Shown here: positions 22,953 to 32,166 of the stretch, one piece after another
How positions within the stretch are numbered: position 1 is the first letter of the stretch
Layout of the letters: each line of letters begins with the position of its first letter
From: Bacillota bacterium
GTDB lineage: Bacteria; Bacillota; Clostridia; Lachnospirales; Lachnospiraceae
Length of the DNA stretch: 64,000 nt
NCBI GenBank assembly: GCA_023391695.1
Contig: JAEWAK010000031.1
Span: 170,526 to 234,525 of the forward strand
Direction: 5' to 3'
The notes under the pieces: model-generated
Database searches by the model: none
Seen by the model: the letters and a program-made list of their open reading frames with translations, nothing else
Told to the model about the DNA's origin: nothing
Program-made: the position numbers and the translations under genes

Positions 22953-24119
22953 TTATCTTCTTAGAAATTCTAAGTTCCCAGCGATAAAATCACACCTTTG
23001 CTGCACGCATTCTGCGGAACGCAGCGGGTCGGAGGGGGTATTAAAGGTATAGTCGAGTAATTTATCAAGGGTCGTGACCGCAACATGAAGCCTTGTGTCG
23101 GAAGAGGCATAATAGATATAGATCTCCCCGTTCTCCCTTGCAATTGCTCCGTTGGTAAATGCCACATTAGATACATCCCCCACTCTTTCTTCCCCAAACG
23201 GTGCCAGGAAAAATCCGGAAGGTTCCGCTATCACCCTGGAAGGCTCTTCAAGAGAGGTCGCAAATACATAGATAACATACCTTAAACCTGCCGCCGTGTT
23301 TCTTACGCCATGTGCAATATGGATCCAGCCTTTTTCCGTTTTGACCGGCACGGCCCCGGCTCCGTTTTTGGCTTCGGTAATTGTATGGTATTTTCTCCGG
23401 CTGGTTATGATCTCTTCATCAATGACAGCATTGGTTATATCCTCACATAATCCGAAACCGATACCGCCGCCGGAGCCCGTATTGATAAAGTCATCCATGG
23501 GCCTGGTATAGAAGGCATATCTGCCGTCCACAAATTCCGGATGAAGCACCACATTCCTCTGCTGGGGAGAATTTAAAGTCTTTAGATTATTTAACCTTTC
23601 CCAGGTCTTAAGATCCCTGGTCCTTACGATACCTGCTTCCGCTTTCGCTGCGGATAAATCACCGACAGACTTATCCTTGCTTTCGGAACAGAATACGCCG
23701 TAGATATAACCGTCCTCATGTTTGGTAAGCCTCATATCATATACGTTGGTCTCTTCCCTGCAGGTATCCGGCAGTAATATGGGGTAATCCCAGAACTGAA
23801 AACCGTCTACCGGACTGTCGCTTTCCGCCACGCCAAAAAAAGATTTTCTGTCATTTCCTTCGATACGGGCCACCAGATAGTATTTGCCGTTTAACTCGAT
23901 GGCACCGGAATTAAATACGGCATTTACTCCAAGGCGCTCCATAAAATAAGGATTGGTTTCTTCATTTAAATCATATTTCCAGAATAAGGGGATATGCTCC
24001 GCTGTTAATACGGGATTGACATAGCGGTCATAAATTCCGTTATAAATGGGGCTAACTTCGTTCTTTTTATGGATTAATTTATTATATTTCTCTAATTGGA
24101 CATAATAATTCGGATGCAT
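22953..24119 (-). CDS. GH130 glycoside phosphorylase, probable mannosylglucose phosphorylase
   Basis: Inverting phosphorylase that splits beta-1,4-mannosides to mannose 1-phosphate. I chose the ATG at 24119 (388 aa), which is preceded by AAAGGCGAGG; the frame stays open upstream but only overlaps the epimerase gene. GH130 marks: NPVLTAEHIP near residue 30, LGVNAVFNSGAIELNGKYYL, and HPEFVDGRYAFYTRP. It lies 37 bases after a cellobiose 2-epimerase-like gene. That pairing is the known route by which mannobiose is epimerised to mannosylglucose and then phosphorolysed, so 4-O-mannosylglucose is the likely substrate, though a mannobiose phosphorylase cannot be excluded. Confidence 0.9.
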   Translation of the reverse strand: MHPNYYVQLEKYNKLIHKKNEVSPIYNGIYDRYVNPVLTAEHIPLFWKYDLNEETNPYFMERLGVNAVFNSGAIELNGKYYLVARIEGNDRKSFFGVAESDSPVDGFQFWDYPILLPDTCREETNVYDMRLTKHEDGYIYGVFCSESKDKSVGDLSAAKAEAGIVRTRDLKTWERLNNLKTLNSPQQRNVVLHPEFVDGRYAFYTRPMDDFINTGSGGGIGFGLCEDITNAVIDEEIITSRRKYHTITEAKNGAGAVPVKTEKGWIHIAHGVRNTAAGLRYVIYVFATSLEEPSRVIAEPSGFFLAPFGEERVGDVSNVAFTNGAIARENGEIYIYYASSDTRLHVAVTTLDKLLDYTFNTPSDPLRSAECVQQRCDFIAGNLEFLRR

Positions 24120-24156
24120 CACATAGCCTCGCCTTTCTAAGGATAACCCTTTCAGA

Positions 24157-25329
24157 TTACCAGTCAACATTTCTCTTGATTGCTTCAAAACACATTCTGC
24201 CGTTATGATACGGGCATTTCCAGGGACCTGCAATTTCTTTTCTGCTCACCTGGACACCGTTCTTATCCAGGTCATAAAACCACTCGGAGCCACTTCTTTT
24301 ATCAATGATATATTCCTTTATAAAATCCCATATCTTAGCTGCCGCATGGATATATTCCTTTCTGGATGGGTCTTGCTGGTATCCGTTAATATAGCCTAAG
24401 ACAGCTTCTGCTTCCACCCACCAGATTTTCGTCGTATCGACCACACCTTGAAAGCTTTCATTATTTAGCGAAGTACCGTCAAAGCCTTCCTCTAAAATAT
24501 GTTCCCTCAAAGCATCGGTAACCTTGCGCATCTTAGCTGTATAGGCCTCGTCCCCAAGGACTTCACAGCCCCTGTCAATCAGCCAGGACGCTTCAATATC
24601 ATGCCCATAAGAATTAAGGTCGGATAAGGTCTTCATATTCTCATCAAAGAAAACTTCCAAAATCCTGCGGTCCGGATTATATAAAACCTCTGCAAACTGA
24701 TCCATTATCCATCTTAAGCTGCTGCCTACTTTTTCCTGTCTGTCTGCCCGGTACAATTCCGTGTAAGCTTCAAATACATGGAGCAGGGTATTCATGGTCT
24801 TACTTGCCATCAGGCCGTTTTCCGATAATTTTTCATTGTCAACGGGTTTAAAAGTACGGTCAAAGGCTTCCAGATATCCTATGGAATCCTTACATTTGGT
24901 TTCAATTAATCCATACAGATCATAAGCCAGTTTTAAGGCTTCCGGCTCCTTTACCGCATCATAATAAGAAGATAATGCATATATGGCAAAAGCCTGGTTA
25001 TAAGTATGCTTTGCGGTATCCTCCGGTTTCCCGTCATAAGTAATGGACCAGTATACGCCGCCGTATTCCCTGTCCAGACAAAAATCCCTTAAAAACCGGT
25101 ATGCATGTTTTGCATGATCCAGGCATTCCTCATCCCCTAATGTTGTATATGCATTGGTAAAAAACCATAGTATTCTGCTATTTAAAATCACACCTTTTGT
25201 TGCTTCCTTGTGCAATTTCAGGTCAAAATCATAGTAACCGTAATATCCGCCATACCGGTTATCCCTTAAATCCTTCCAAAACGGAATAATATTGCCGACC
25301 AGATTATCCTTTACTTCCTTGACAAACAA
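24157..25329 (-). CDS. Cellobiose 2-epimerase / AGE family
   Basis: Epimerises the reducing-end sugar of beta-1,4 disaccharides at C2. The 390-residue (alpha/alpha)6-barrel protein has NSRILWFFTNAY, LNSYGHDIEASWLIDRG and TKIWWVEAEAVLGYING, with the His/Glu residues of the active site. The C-terminal WKCPYHNGRMCFEAIKR is typical of cellobiose 2-epimerases. The start codon is TTG, 6 bases after an AAGGTGGG site. No signal peptide. It is first in a two-gene operon with the GH130 phosphorylase and has its own promoter at 25365-25392. Confidence 0.9.
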   Translation of the reverse strand: MFVKEVKDNLVGNIIPFWKDLRDNRYGGYYGYYDFDLKLHKEATKGVILNSRILWFFTNAYTTLGDEECLDHAKHAYRFLRDFCLDREYGGVYWSITYDGKPEDTAKHTYNQAFAIYALSSYYDAVKEPEALKLAYDLYGLIETKCKDSIGYLEAFDRTFKPVDNEKLSENGLMASKTMNTLLHVFEAYTELYRADRQEKVGSSLRWIMDQFAEVLYNPDRRILEVFFDENMKTLSDLNSYGHDIEASWLIDRGCEVLGDEAYTAKMRKVTDALREHILEEGFDGTSLNNESFQGVVDTTKIWWVEAEAVLGYINGYQQDPSRKEYIHAAAKIWDFIKEYIIDKRSGSEWFYDLDKNGVQVSRKEIAGPWKCPYHNGRMCFEAIKRNVDW

Positions 25330-25364
25330 GTATATCCCACCTTCCGTAGTATTTTTGCAACTTA

Positions 25365-25392
25365 ATTATAACATATTTTTAAGCGAATACAA
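25365..25392 (-). promoter_or_regulatory. Promoter of the epimerase-GH130 operon
   Basis: On the minus strand TTGTAT (25387-25392) and TATAAT (25365-25370) are separated by 16 bases, and transcription would start about 30 bases before the TTG start codon. The remaining bases to 25616 show no other signal I can support. Confidence 0.6.
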
Positions 25393-25616
25393 GCGGCCGT
25401 CATGCTTTTTATGCATATTTTATGTGTATTTATTTGTGCATTTATTGTGCATTTTAATTTCATAAATTAATTTCAGATAATCCATTTCCTACATAATCAT
25501 CCATAGTATGTCTCCGAAATCATCCTTTTATTATTCCCGGCCACGACAACGCAGGAATAAAGACTCGACGGATATATGAATATTACATGGCATAATCCAT
25601 TTTCGGCCCAATCAAA

Positions 25617-25673
25617 GAAAGCGGCCACTTCCAAAGTAACTTAAATGTTAGCTGTCTGGAAATTGCCGCTTTC
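25617..25673. terminator. Terminator-like hairpin between convergent-spaced genes
   Basis: GAAAGCGGC (25617-25625) pairs with GCCGCTTTC (25665-25673), with further pairing of CACTTCCA and TGGAAATT inside. TTTTTAATTTT follows on the plus strand, and TTTCTTTG on the minus strand, downstream of the small acidic protein gene at 25753. Confidence 0.65.
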
Positions 25674-25752
25674 TTTTTAATTTTATCATTTTATACTTAG
25701 AAACCGGAAGACATATTCTGCCCCGGAAATAAAAAGGCTTATATAACAGATA

Positions 25753-26157
25753 TTACAGTTGTTCATCCACGGTCAGTCCCTTTAAATCCTCACTGAGCAG
25801 CTTTTTTTTGTCTGCCATAGCTTTGATATTTCTTTGTACTTTTTCCCAGTCAATGTCTTCTAACGGGGTCTGGGCCAGCTTTGCAGTCTCTTTATATTTC
25901 TGTGCTTTCTTATCTGCTTCTTCTTTATTATCTGTTTTTGCAGTTTCTTCCTGCTTTTCTTTCTCTTTTATTTCTTCCGTTTTCTCGGAGTCATCCTCAA
26001 TTTTATCATCGATATTGTCTTTCCCTTCTTCTAACAATCCGCCGATAAATTCTTTACTGGCAGCATCCAGGATTTTCTGGGAATCTACGCTTGCGTCGAC
26101 GATAGGGTGGCTTTTTAGCCTGGCCAATTGAATGGCATCAATCGTCTTATGTTCCAT
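25753..26157 (-). CDS. Highly charged hypothetical protein
   Basis: A 134-residue protein with no recognisable family. After an N-terminal stretch (MEHKTIDAIQLARLKSHPI) it is dominated by Glu, Lys and Asp from about residue 47 to 93, probably a disordered or coiled-coil linker, and ends with LLSEDLKGLTVDEQL. No signal peptide or membrane span. The ribosome binding site is weak, but the long open frame with low-GC codon use supports translation. It sits between the mutarotase and epimerase genes on the same strand, with no functional hint. Confidence 0.5.
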   Translation of the reverse strand: MEHKTIDAIQLARLKSHPIVDASVDSQKILDAASKEFIGGLLEEGKDNIDDKIEDDSEKTEEIKEKEKQEETAKTDNKEEADKKAQKYKETAKLAQTPLEDIDWEKVQRNIKAMADKKKLLSEDLKGLTVDEQL

Positions 26158-26217
26158 GGTTATGGTATCATTGGCCGTATTAAGCCATTCTTAAAACACC
26201 TATGGCACCTTTTATTA

Positions 26218-27096
26218 TTACAAGATCTTCACCTTATACTGTAATAGTTTTTCACATTGGGGCAGCAAGGAAATTATATATGGTTTATCCGGTAAAGCGA
26301 TACCGTCCTGCTCCATTGCGGGCATTCCGTGCCAGGGTTCCAGGCACAGGTAAGGTGCCTTCTTCAAGCCAAAGGTCCAAAGGGCAAGTACCGGAAAACC
26401 GTCATATTGAAAGTGGATTCCCCTGCCGTTTCCTTTATTCTTAAACTTAAGGGAATAGCTGGCTATATGGTCTATAATCAGGGGGCCTTTCCCAAATAAA
26501 TCATAGGACAAAGGAAGGGTATCTTCCCCGTCCAACAACCCAGAGTACCACTCAGGGACAATCGGATCATCACAGGGAGGAAAATAAGCTCCCGTAGTCA
26601 GAGGCCTGTCAAAAACAATCTCATAATCTTCAAATGCTTCCGGCTTTTGTACCGGGCATTTTACACCCACATGCCCCCCGATATTAAAATACATTTCCTC
26701 TTCATCTTCATTTATAATTTTATAGGAAGTCGTAAAACCGCCCTGTTCCAGGGTATGGGTAACATAAAAGGAAAAACGGAAGGGATACATTTTCCTGGTT
26801 TCTGCATTATCACGAAGTACAAAGGTTACGTGGTGTTCCCCGGCTTCAAAAATATCAAACTCGCTGTTTCTTGCAAATCCATGCTTTAACATGGAATAGT
26901 CTTTCCCCTTTACCCGGGTTTTTCCGCCTTTTAAGGTCCCGATCACAGGAAATAAATGAGGGGAACGGCCGCTCCAGTAAGTTTCGTCTCCGTTCCACAA
27001 ATACTCCGTTCTGCCGCCGTCCATATAAGATATTAATTCTCCGCCCATGGTATCGGCTACTGCCCGGGCGTCATTATAACTTAAATCCACCAGCAT
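26218..27096 (-). CDS. Aldose 1-epimerase family protein (LacX-like)
   Basis: Interconverts alpha and beta anomers of aldoses, or acts on a phosphorylated sugar. The 292 residues show the LacX branch of galactose mutarotase: GGELISYMDGGRTEYLW, then SPHLFPVIGTL, LKHGFARNSEF (catalytic His), FNIGGHVGVKCP (second His) and a C-terminal CLEPWHGMP with the catalytic Glu. It is cytoplasmic. Fifteen bases separate it from the metallopeptidase-like gene upstream (stop at 27112), so they may be co-transcribed, although their functions do not obviously connect. It fits the sugar-use theme of the region. Confidence 0.88.
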   Translation of the reverse strand: MLVDLSYNDARAVADTMGGELISYMDGGRTEYLWNGDETYWSGRSPHLFPVIGTLKGGKTRVKGKDYSMLKHGFARNSEFDIFEAGEHHVTFVLRDNAETRKMYPFRFSFYVTHTLEQGGFTTSYKIINEDEEEMYFNIGGHVGVKCPVQKPEAFEDYEIVFDRPLTTGAYFPPCDDPIVPEWYSGLLDGEDTLPLSYDLFGKGPLIIDHIASYSLKFKNKGNGRGIHFQYDGFPVLALWTFGLKKAPYLCLEPWHGMPAMEQDGIALPDKPYIISLLPQCEKLLQYKVKIL

Positions 27097-27111
27097 AAAT
27101 TACCCCCGCTT

Positions 27112-27753
27112 TTATAAGTTGATTTCCTTGATTTTGGCTTCATAATCTTTCATCATTTCCATGAAATAAGCTTTTTTCATTTTACCGCTGTTAATCAGAT
27201 AAATATAATCATATACATTGGGCAATTCCTTTAACCCGAGCAATTCTTTCGTAAAAGAATGGGCCGCTACTTCACTGCACCGCTGTATCCGGGCTTTCCG
27301 TGTGAAAAAAGGTAAATGCATGGTTATCACTTCCTCTAACTGCTCCGGTACAAATTCATTATTTGAATATTCCAGGTAATGAAAGAATTCATGGCTAAGG
27401 TGTATTTTTAAGGCTTCCTCATAGGTCAGGGCTTTTCTTCCCTCATAGCCCAAGTTTTCCGCAAGTTCTCTGATGGAACCTTCATACAGCCATATTTTGG
27501 TATGTTTTTTATCCATCTCGACCTGGGCCCGGTAAGATACGCCATAGGTTTTTTTGCTTTCCCTGATATACTCTATTTCGATCTTATTTTCTTCGCATAA
27601 GTTTAAGATATCTTTTCCAAGATAAGCTTTTGCTGTTTCCCTTCCTATCCTTAAGGGTTCTTTTATATAATAGGCCAGTTTCTCTGTTGGTATTTTATGA
27701 TAAAGCAAATCATTGGATAATTCGCATAGTGCCAAAACCTCATCTTTTATCAT
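27112..27753 (-). CDS. Putative zinc metallopeptidase, ImmA/IrrE-like
   Basis: A 213-residue cytoplasmic protein with a gluzincin-type HEFFH motif (in IHLSHEFFHYLE, about residue 118) and a downstream Glu in RCSEVAAHSFTKELLG that could be the third ligand, as in ImmA/IrrE (DUF955) peptidases. The N-terminal part has no helix-turn-helix. No repressor target is encoded next door. The gene follows hyuA with a 14-bp inverted repeat between them (27767-27800). The assignment rests on the motif spacing only. Confidence 0.6.
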   Translation of the reverse strand: MIKDEVLALCELSNDLLYHKIPTEKLAYYIKEPLRIGRETAKAYLGKDILNLCEENKIEIEYIRESKKTYGVSYRAQVEMDKKHTKIWLYEGSIRELAENLGYEGRKALTYEEALKIHLSHEFFHYLEYSNNEFVPEQLEEVITMHLPFFTRKARIQRCSEVAAHSFTKELLGLKELPNVYDYIYLINSGKMKKAYFMEMMKDYEAKIKEINL

Positions 27754-27766
27754 GGTTACCTCTTTC

Positions 27767-27800
27767 TTTATGTTTGTGTCCCACTCGACACAAACATAAA
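27767..27800. promoter_or_regulatory. Perfect 14-bp inverted repeat between hyuA and the metallopeptidase gene
   Basis: TTTATGTTTGTGTC (27767-27780) and GACACAAACATAAA (27787-27800) are exact reverse complements around a 6-base loop. On the minus strand it lies about 15 bases before the metallopeptidase start and after the hyuA stop. There is no U-tract, so an operator or mRNA processing/attenuation hairpin is as likely as a terminator. Confidence 0.6.
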
Positions 27801-27883
27801 TGATCTTTCCTCTCCATTAGATAAGCAGTTGAAACTCCCTTATGGATGCTCCGTTTTATTTGATAAATTCAGCATTATTTCTT

Positions 27884-30019
27884 TTATTTATAAGCGATGG
27901 CTATAATCTCTTCCTGGTCTGCCAGCGCTTCTGTTTCCACATCCAGGATGGAATACAGCTGTTCGGCTGTCTGCATGCCCGTCAGATCCAGCATTTTTTC
28001 GCGGTAAAATACAAATACCTTGGGAATGGTGGCATTGGCATCCGAATATATGGTATATTCATCCAAAAACCGGTTAAAATCCGTAGTACGGTTTCCTTTG
28101 ACGAACTTGATGCAGAAAGCCTTTTCCTTCTTAAGTCTTACGACCCCTTCCCGGTCGATCACACACAGGCTTTCTTTTTTGGCAGGGAATATCCCTAATA
28201 TCTTTTTCTTTGTAACCGATTTATATACATTCCATCTTCCGGTTTCAGATACAAAAGAAGTCTCTCCGGTTTCAGCACCCAAAGCTTCTGCAGAAATTGC
28301 CTGCAGCTGTTCCTTACTGATGTTTGAGGAACTTAAGTCCTTCTGCCTTAATTCCGTTGCCCCGGTAGCAATTGCCCTTAATATATTTTTCTGGGAATCG
28401 ATTTCTATGGAAACATCCACCGTATCCTCTTTCGCACCGGACTGTACGATCTTCTCTATAATGTCCGTCCTGATTTTTTTAATATCTGCATCCGTGGGAT
28501 TTACGATGGTCCTTTCAAACTGTTCCCTTACCATGGCAAGGGCAACTCCTATGGTTGAAATATAAGGGGCATTTTTAGCCAGCTTCCATTTAAATCCCAT
28601 ATACTCTGCCAGGGCATTTACCAGGACGGCACCGCTTCCGCCGCCGCCGACCAGGGTAATGAATTTCCGGTCCAGCTCATATTCCGATATTAATTCATTG
28701 ATTACCATCTCCAGTTTTTTAAGGGCCAGTTTCATTACCTGCCCTGCCGCTTCCTCGGCGCTAATTCCCAGGTAATCCCCAAGAACCTGCCAGGACGCCT
28801 TTGTAACGTTTAAATTCCCCCTTGCATAATCCCCTTCCGGGATATAGCCCAAAAGATTGGCAGCACCGGCAAGGGTATAGGAATATTCCCTGCCGTCCTG
28901 GGCCGTAACCAAAACATATTCGGCAGGATCATCCTTACGGGGGCTTACAAATTTGACTTCACCCCCGATAATGGCCCCGTCCTCCTGGAAACATTCATAC
29001 TCCACGCCTGCAATGTGGGCACTTCTTGGCCCGATATCCACGATTTTTTTGTCCTTTACCCGGACCATACTGCCTCCGGCAACGCCCAAGGTCCTGACAT
29101 CCAGGGATTGCAGGTAGGTCTTATGTCCGCCTACCTGGGCATATTTTATCATTACCTTACCATTTTTGATTACAGAAATATCCACACTGGTACCGCCCAC
29201 TTCAAAGAATATGCCATCCGATATTTTTTCATACATAAGGGCGCCGGCCACACCGGCCGCCAGGCCGGACAACATGGTAAGTATGGGCCTTTTCCTTACC
29301 TCATTGATGCTCATGACACCGCCGTCGCAGCGCATGATCATCAAGTTGGACTTAATCTTCATATCCAATACCGCCTGTTCCGTCATATTGGCAGTCTCCA
29401 TCATTTTCGGAATCAGGCTGGCATTTACCACGGCAGTTCTGGTCCTCATCTTTAATCCGTACAACTGGGATATCTCATGTCCGCCGGTATAGAATAAGTT
29501 CCTCTCTTCCGCCTTATTCATAACCTTTAATTCATCCTCCGGATCATCTACGCTGTAGGCGGCGGATGCTACGATAACTTCGGATTTTTTCTGAAGCAGT
29601 TCATTTATGGCTGCTTCAATGGCCTGGTCATTTAAATCCCTGGTATCAATAAAGGTATGATTGGAACGCAGGTACTTGCCCGGGGCCAGTTCAATATCCT
29701 CTACATTGGTTTCATTTTTGGCACTTCTGGCATCCATGCCGGTACCCATACCGATTACACCTACCGATGCCACATCTCCTTCCAGCAGGGCGTTGGTGGC
29801 CTGGGTGGTTCCATGGGCAATAAATACCACATCATCCGGAGATACCCCGTTTTCCTCCATCAGTTCCGATATGATTTTCACAATACCAATCGCAACACCT
29901 TCCTTATGGGTCGTGGGTATTTTCCGTTTCGCCATTACTTCATAGGTATCATTATCAATAAGTACTGCGTCCGTAAAAGTCCCGCCTACGTCAATACCGA
30001 TTCTTACTTTTTTTCTCAT
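27884..30019 (-). CDS. Hydantoinase/oxoprolinase family protein (HyuA-type)
   Basis: ATP-dependent amidohydrolase subunit that opens hydantoin or 5-oxoproline-type rings. ATG 30019 (711 aa) is chosen because AGAGGTG lies 8 bases upstream; a GTG at 30028 lies within that site. Motifs: VRIGIDVGGTFTDAVLID for ATP binding, AHGTTQATNALLEG, FFEVGGTSVDISVI (actin-like phosphate loop) and GGGGSGAVLVNALAEY. The usual partner HyuB is absent from the window. It lies in a minus-strand group with a permease and an FAD oxidoreductase, though 770 bases of repeats separate it from the permease gene. Substrate unknown. Confidence 0.85.
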   Translation of the reverse strand: MRKKVRIGIDVGGTFTDAVLIDNDTYEVMAKRKIPTTHKEGVAIGIVKIISELMEENGVSPDDVVFIAHGTTQATNALLEGDVASVGVIGMGTGMDARSAKNETNVEDIELAPGKYLRSNHTFIDTRDLNDQAIEAAINELLQKKSEVIVASAAYSVDDPEDELKVMNKAEERNLFYTGGHEISQLYGLKMRTRTAVVNASLIPKMMETANMTEQAVLDMKIKSNLMIMRCDGGVMSINEVRKRPILTMLSGLAAGVAGALMYEKISDGIFFEVGGTSVDISVIKNGKVMIKYAQVGGHKTYLQSLDVRTLGVAGGSMVRVKDKKIVDIGPRSAHIAGVEYECFQEDGAIIGGEVKFVSPRKDDPAEYVLVTAQDGREYSYTLAGAANLLGYIPEGDYARGNLNVTKASWQVLGDYLGISAEEAAGQVMKLALKKLEMVINELISEYELDRKFITLVGGGGSGAVLVNALAEYMGFKWKLAKNAPYISTIGVALAMVREQFERTIVNPTDADIKKIRTDIIEKIVQSGAKEDTVDVSIEIDSQKNILRAIATGATELRQKDLSSSNISKEQLQAISAEALGAETGETSFVSETGRWNVYKSVTKKKILGIFPAKKESLCVIDREGVVRLKKEKAFCIKFVKGNRTTDFNRFLDEYTIYSDANATIPKVFVFYREKMLDLTGMQTAEQLYSILDVETEALADQEEIIAIAYK

Positions 30020-30193
30020 GTTCCTCACCTCTTATATTCTGTCTTATACTTTCTTTTATTTACTTCTATAATTGATTTATATTTGTTTCCATGTATGTTT
30101 CCCTATTTGATTTTTTATTTATTTTGACTTTCGAATCCATGTTTGTTTCAATATTTTTTTTACGTTTATTTTTATATCAATTATTTTTATTTA

Positions 30194-30309
30194 AATTATT
30201 TTTTCATCAATTATTTTTTCATCAATTATTTTTTCATCAATTACTTTTTCATCAATTACTTTTTCATTAATTACTTTTTCATTGATTACTTTTTCATTGA
30301 TTTTTCATT
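30194..30309. repeat. Tandem 15-bp repeats, about 7.7 units
   Basis: The unit AATTATTTTTTCATC is exact three times (30194-30238), followed by four variants (AATTACTTTTTCATC/T, GATTACTTTTTCATT) and a shortened copy ending at 30309. The gradient of change along the array shows stepwise duplication. Translated on the minus strand it would read repeated DEKII/DEKVI, but no gene is present. Confidence 0.9.
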
Positions 30310-30487
30310 TGCCCTTATATTTTTTTTACATTTATGATTAACGTAATAAATACTGTTATTTTCCTGTTAACGTACGATGAAACAAGGCACTGCCGCAAAA
30401 TCCGATATTCGCCGGACTTCTATAATGAATTGTGTTTATGTTTTTAACATTGTCTTCGCAGGAGTTTTTTTTGCAGCCTCCTGGGAA

Positions 30488-30528
30488 GGAAGACGGCTTT
30501 TGCCTATTTTTACCTCAAGCCGTCTTCC
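30488..30528. terminator. Hairpin, possible terminator of the permease transcript
   Basis: GGAAGACGGCTT (30488-30499) and AAGCCGTCTTCC (30517-30528) pair perfectly over 12 bp. Neither side has a strong T-run, so it may instead protect the 3' end of the permease mRNA. Confidence 0.5.
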
Positions 30529-30621
30529 AAAGAGCAGACAAATAAACTTTTAAAATAACAATGTCCTGTCGTTACCTCTAAATACTTTGTCGATACCTTA
30601 AATAATCTTTCCTTTTTTATA

Positions 30622-30789
30622 AAAGCGGATATTCCAGGTCCGCTACGCTACTTGCTCATAACCTTATACCTGCTGCGCAGGTATTTCAGTCGGAGCATGA
30701 ACTTAGCATGAATTCCGACTGAAAAGTTAAGTCCCTAACCCACCGCTTACACTCCACTAAGAAGCGGTGGACTAACTTGTAAGGTTAAA
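30622..30789 (+). repeat. 168-bp dispersed structured element, copy 2
   Basis: Same length as 12091-12258, with about 10 substitutions and no gaps. Several changes keep the stems paired or improve them: the CAGTCGGA/TCCGACTG stem is perfect here but has a G-T pair in copy 1. The element abuts the stop codon of the permease gene (30790). It makes up the end of the 770-base gene-free stretch between hyuA and the permease gene. Confidence 0.88.
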
Positions 30790-32067
30790 TTACAATGTTA
30801 TAATAAAACTTGCCACAATCAAACCGGCAAAAGTAGATGCCATAATCCAGACAATGGTTTTTTTCGTAAATTCATTTACATCGGTTTTCGTAAAATCTGC
30901 CACCCATACATTGTGGGAATTGGTCGGGTCACAAACTGCCTGAACATTGGAATCCAGTCTTAAAGCCACCATGGCTGCTATGGGGTTCATGCCGCTGGCA
31001 GCAAGGAGGGCTACAATACCGCTGCCTAACCCCCATACGTTAAGAGGACCCCGGTAAATAGCAAGAGGAGATAAAACGCCGAATATTAAGATAAACAGCA
31101 ATTTGTTGGTAGGGATAATAGCTTTGATCAACGGTTCCAGAACGGTTGCAACCTCAGGAGCCATAACTGCTTTTAAAACCATGCCGATCCCGATCATAAG
31201 GGCTGCGGCACCAGCGGTTTCCTGTATCCCTTCCACAAAGGCACTGGATACGACCTGGACTGCATTTTTGGGAGTAGCGAGTATTAAAGTTACGATAATT
31301 CCGATTATAATGGAAGAAACCAGCGGTAAATGCCATACGAATACCAACACCACCGGTATAATCGGACTGATCAGGGCAATGGAGCGTACATTCTTCTCCG
31401 CTGCCAGATCACCGGCTGCCGGCATGGCCCAGGCTTTCCTTGTCTTATTGCCGAATCTGGTAAGCACAATAATCATAACGACCGCAATTATAATTAACGG
31501 CACCCCGCAAAGCAGGGAATAAGATGTAACCGTCTCCTGAGGCAGACCTAAAACATCAATATAGACTGCCAGGGTGCTGACACTGAAATTAACACCGATA
31601 CCATTGGCTAATAATAATACGGTACCGGCTACCATGGGACTTAATCCGGCACTGATCATAATGGGAACAATGATGGTTCCTACTAAAATGATCATGCCAA
31701 GTCCGTTCGAAGCAGCAAAAATGACGGAGCAGACCACCAGGAACACCAAAGCGATGGGCAATGGCTTGTCTCCGGCCATTTCAGCCGCTTTGCGGATAAT
31801 GGTACGTGTAACCCCTACTTTAGATAGTACCTTGCCAAAAAAACCTCCGAAGAAAAGCCCGGCTATTGCAGTACTCATTCTCATGGCACCCGCCTCCAAA
31901 ACATCGGCGGTAATGCTGAATTCCCCTCCCCTAAAAGGAATCCCTGCAATCAGTGCAATTCCCACCGCCATAATAGGCAGTGCCAGAAGTGTCGGTAATT
32001 TGCGGGTCATCATCAGAATGACCATAAGCGCAAATAAACCAAGAATTCCAATAATCTGTAAAGTCAT
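30790..32067 (-). CDS. Ion-transporter superfamily permease (citrate/gluconate-type)
   Basis: A 425-residue membrane protein with about eleven to twelve hydrophobic spans and an internal duplication. Motifs such as FFGGFFGKVLSKVGVTRTI and ASNGLGMIILVGTIIVPIM (half 1), and GVLSPLAIYRGPLNVWGLG and AVCDPTNSHNVWVADFTKT (half 2), resemble carboxylate transporters of the CitMHS/GntP type. The substrate is unknown. Its position between the FAD oxidoreductase and HyuA genes suggests uptake of the ring compound or acid they act on. The repeat at 30622-30789 starts at its stop codon. Confidence 0.75.
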   Translation of the reverse strand: MTLQIIGILGLFALMVILMMTRKLPTLLALPIMAVGIALIAGIPFRGGEFSITADVLEAGAMRMSTAIAGLFFGGFFGKVLSKVGVTRTIIRKAAEMAGDKPLPIALVFLVVCSVIFAASNGLGMIILVGTIIVPIMISAGLSPMVAGTVLLLANGIGVNFSVSTLAVYIDVLGLPQETVTSYSLLCGVPLIIIAVVMIIVLTRFGNKTRKAWAMPAAGDLAAEKNVRSIALISPIIPVVLVFVWHLPLVSSIIIGIIVTLILATPKNAVQVVSSAFVEGIQETAGAAALMIGIGMVLKAVMAPEVATVLEPLIKAIIPTNKLLFILIFGVLSPLAIYRGPLNVWGLGSGIVALLAASGMNPIAAMVALRLDSNVQAVCDPTNSHNVWVADFTKTDVNEFTKKTIVWIMASTFAGLIVASFIITL

Positions 32068-32166
32068 AACAAAATCCTCCTTATATTTATTAATGGCTGT
32101 AGCAGGCGCACCGCCTTTAACAGCCTATGACTTACCAAAAATCCTGCCGGACTATCCGGCTTATAT

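Noticed and set aside
29015..29455. Long plus-strand frame inside hyuA
   Set aside because: Antisense shadow of a well-supported gene with full family motifs on the minus strand.
30143..30337. Plus-strand frame with YFFIN pentapeptide repeats
   Set aside because: It is the translation of the 15-bp tandem DNA repeat, has no ribosome binding site, and has extreme composition.
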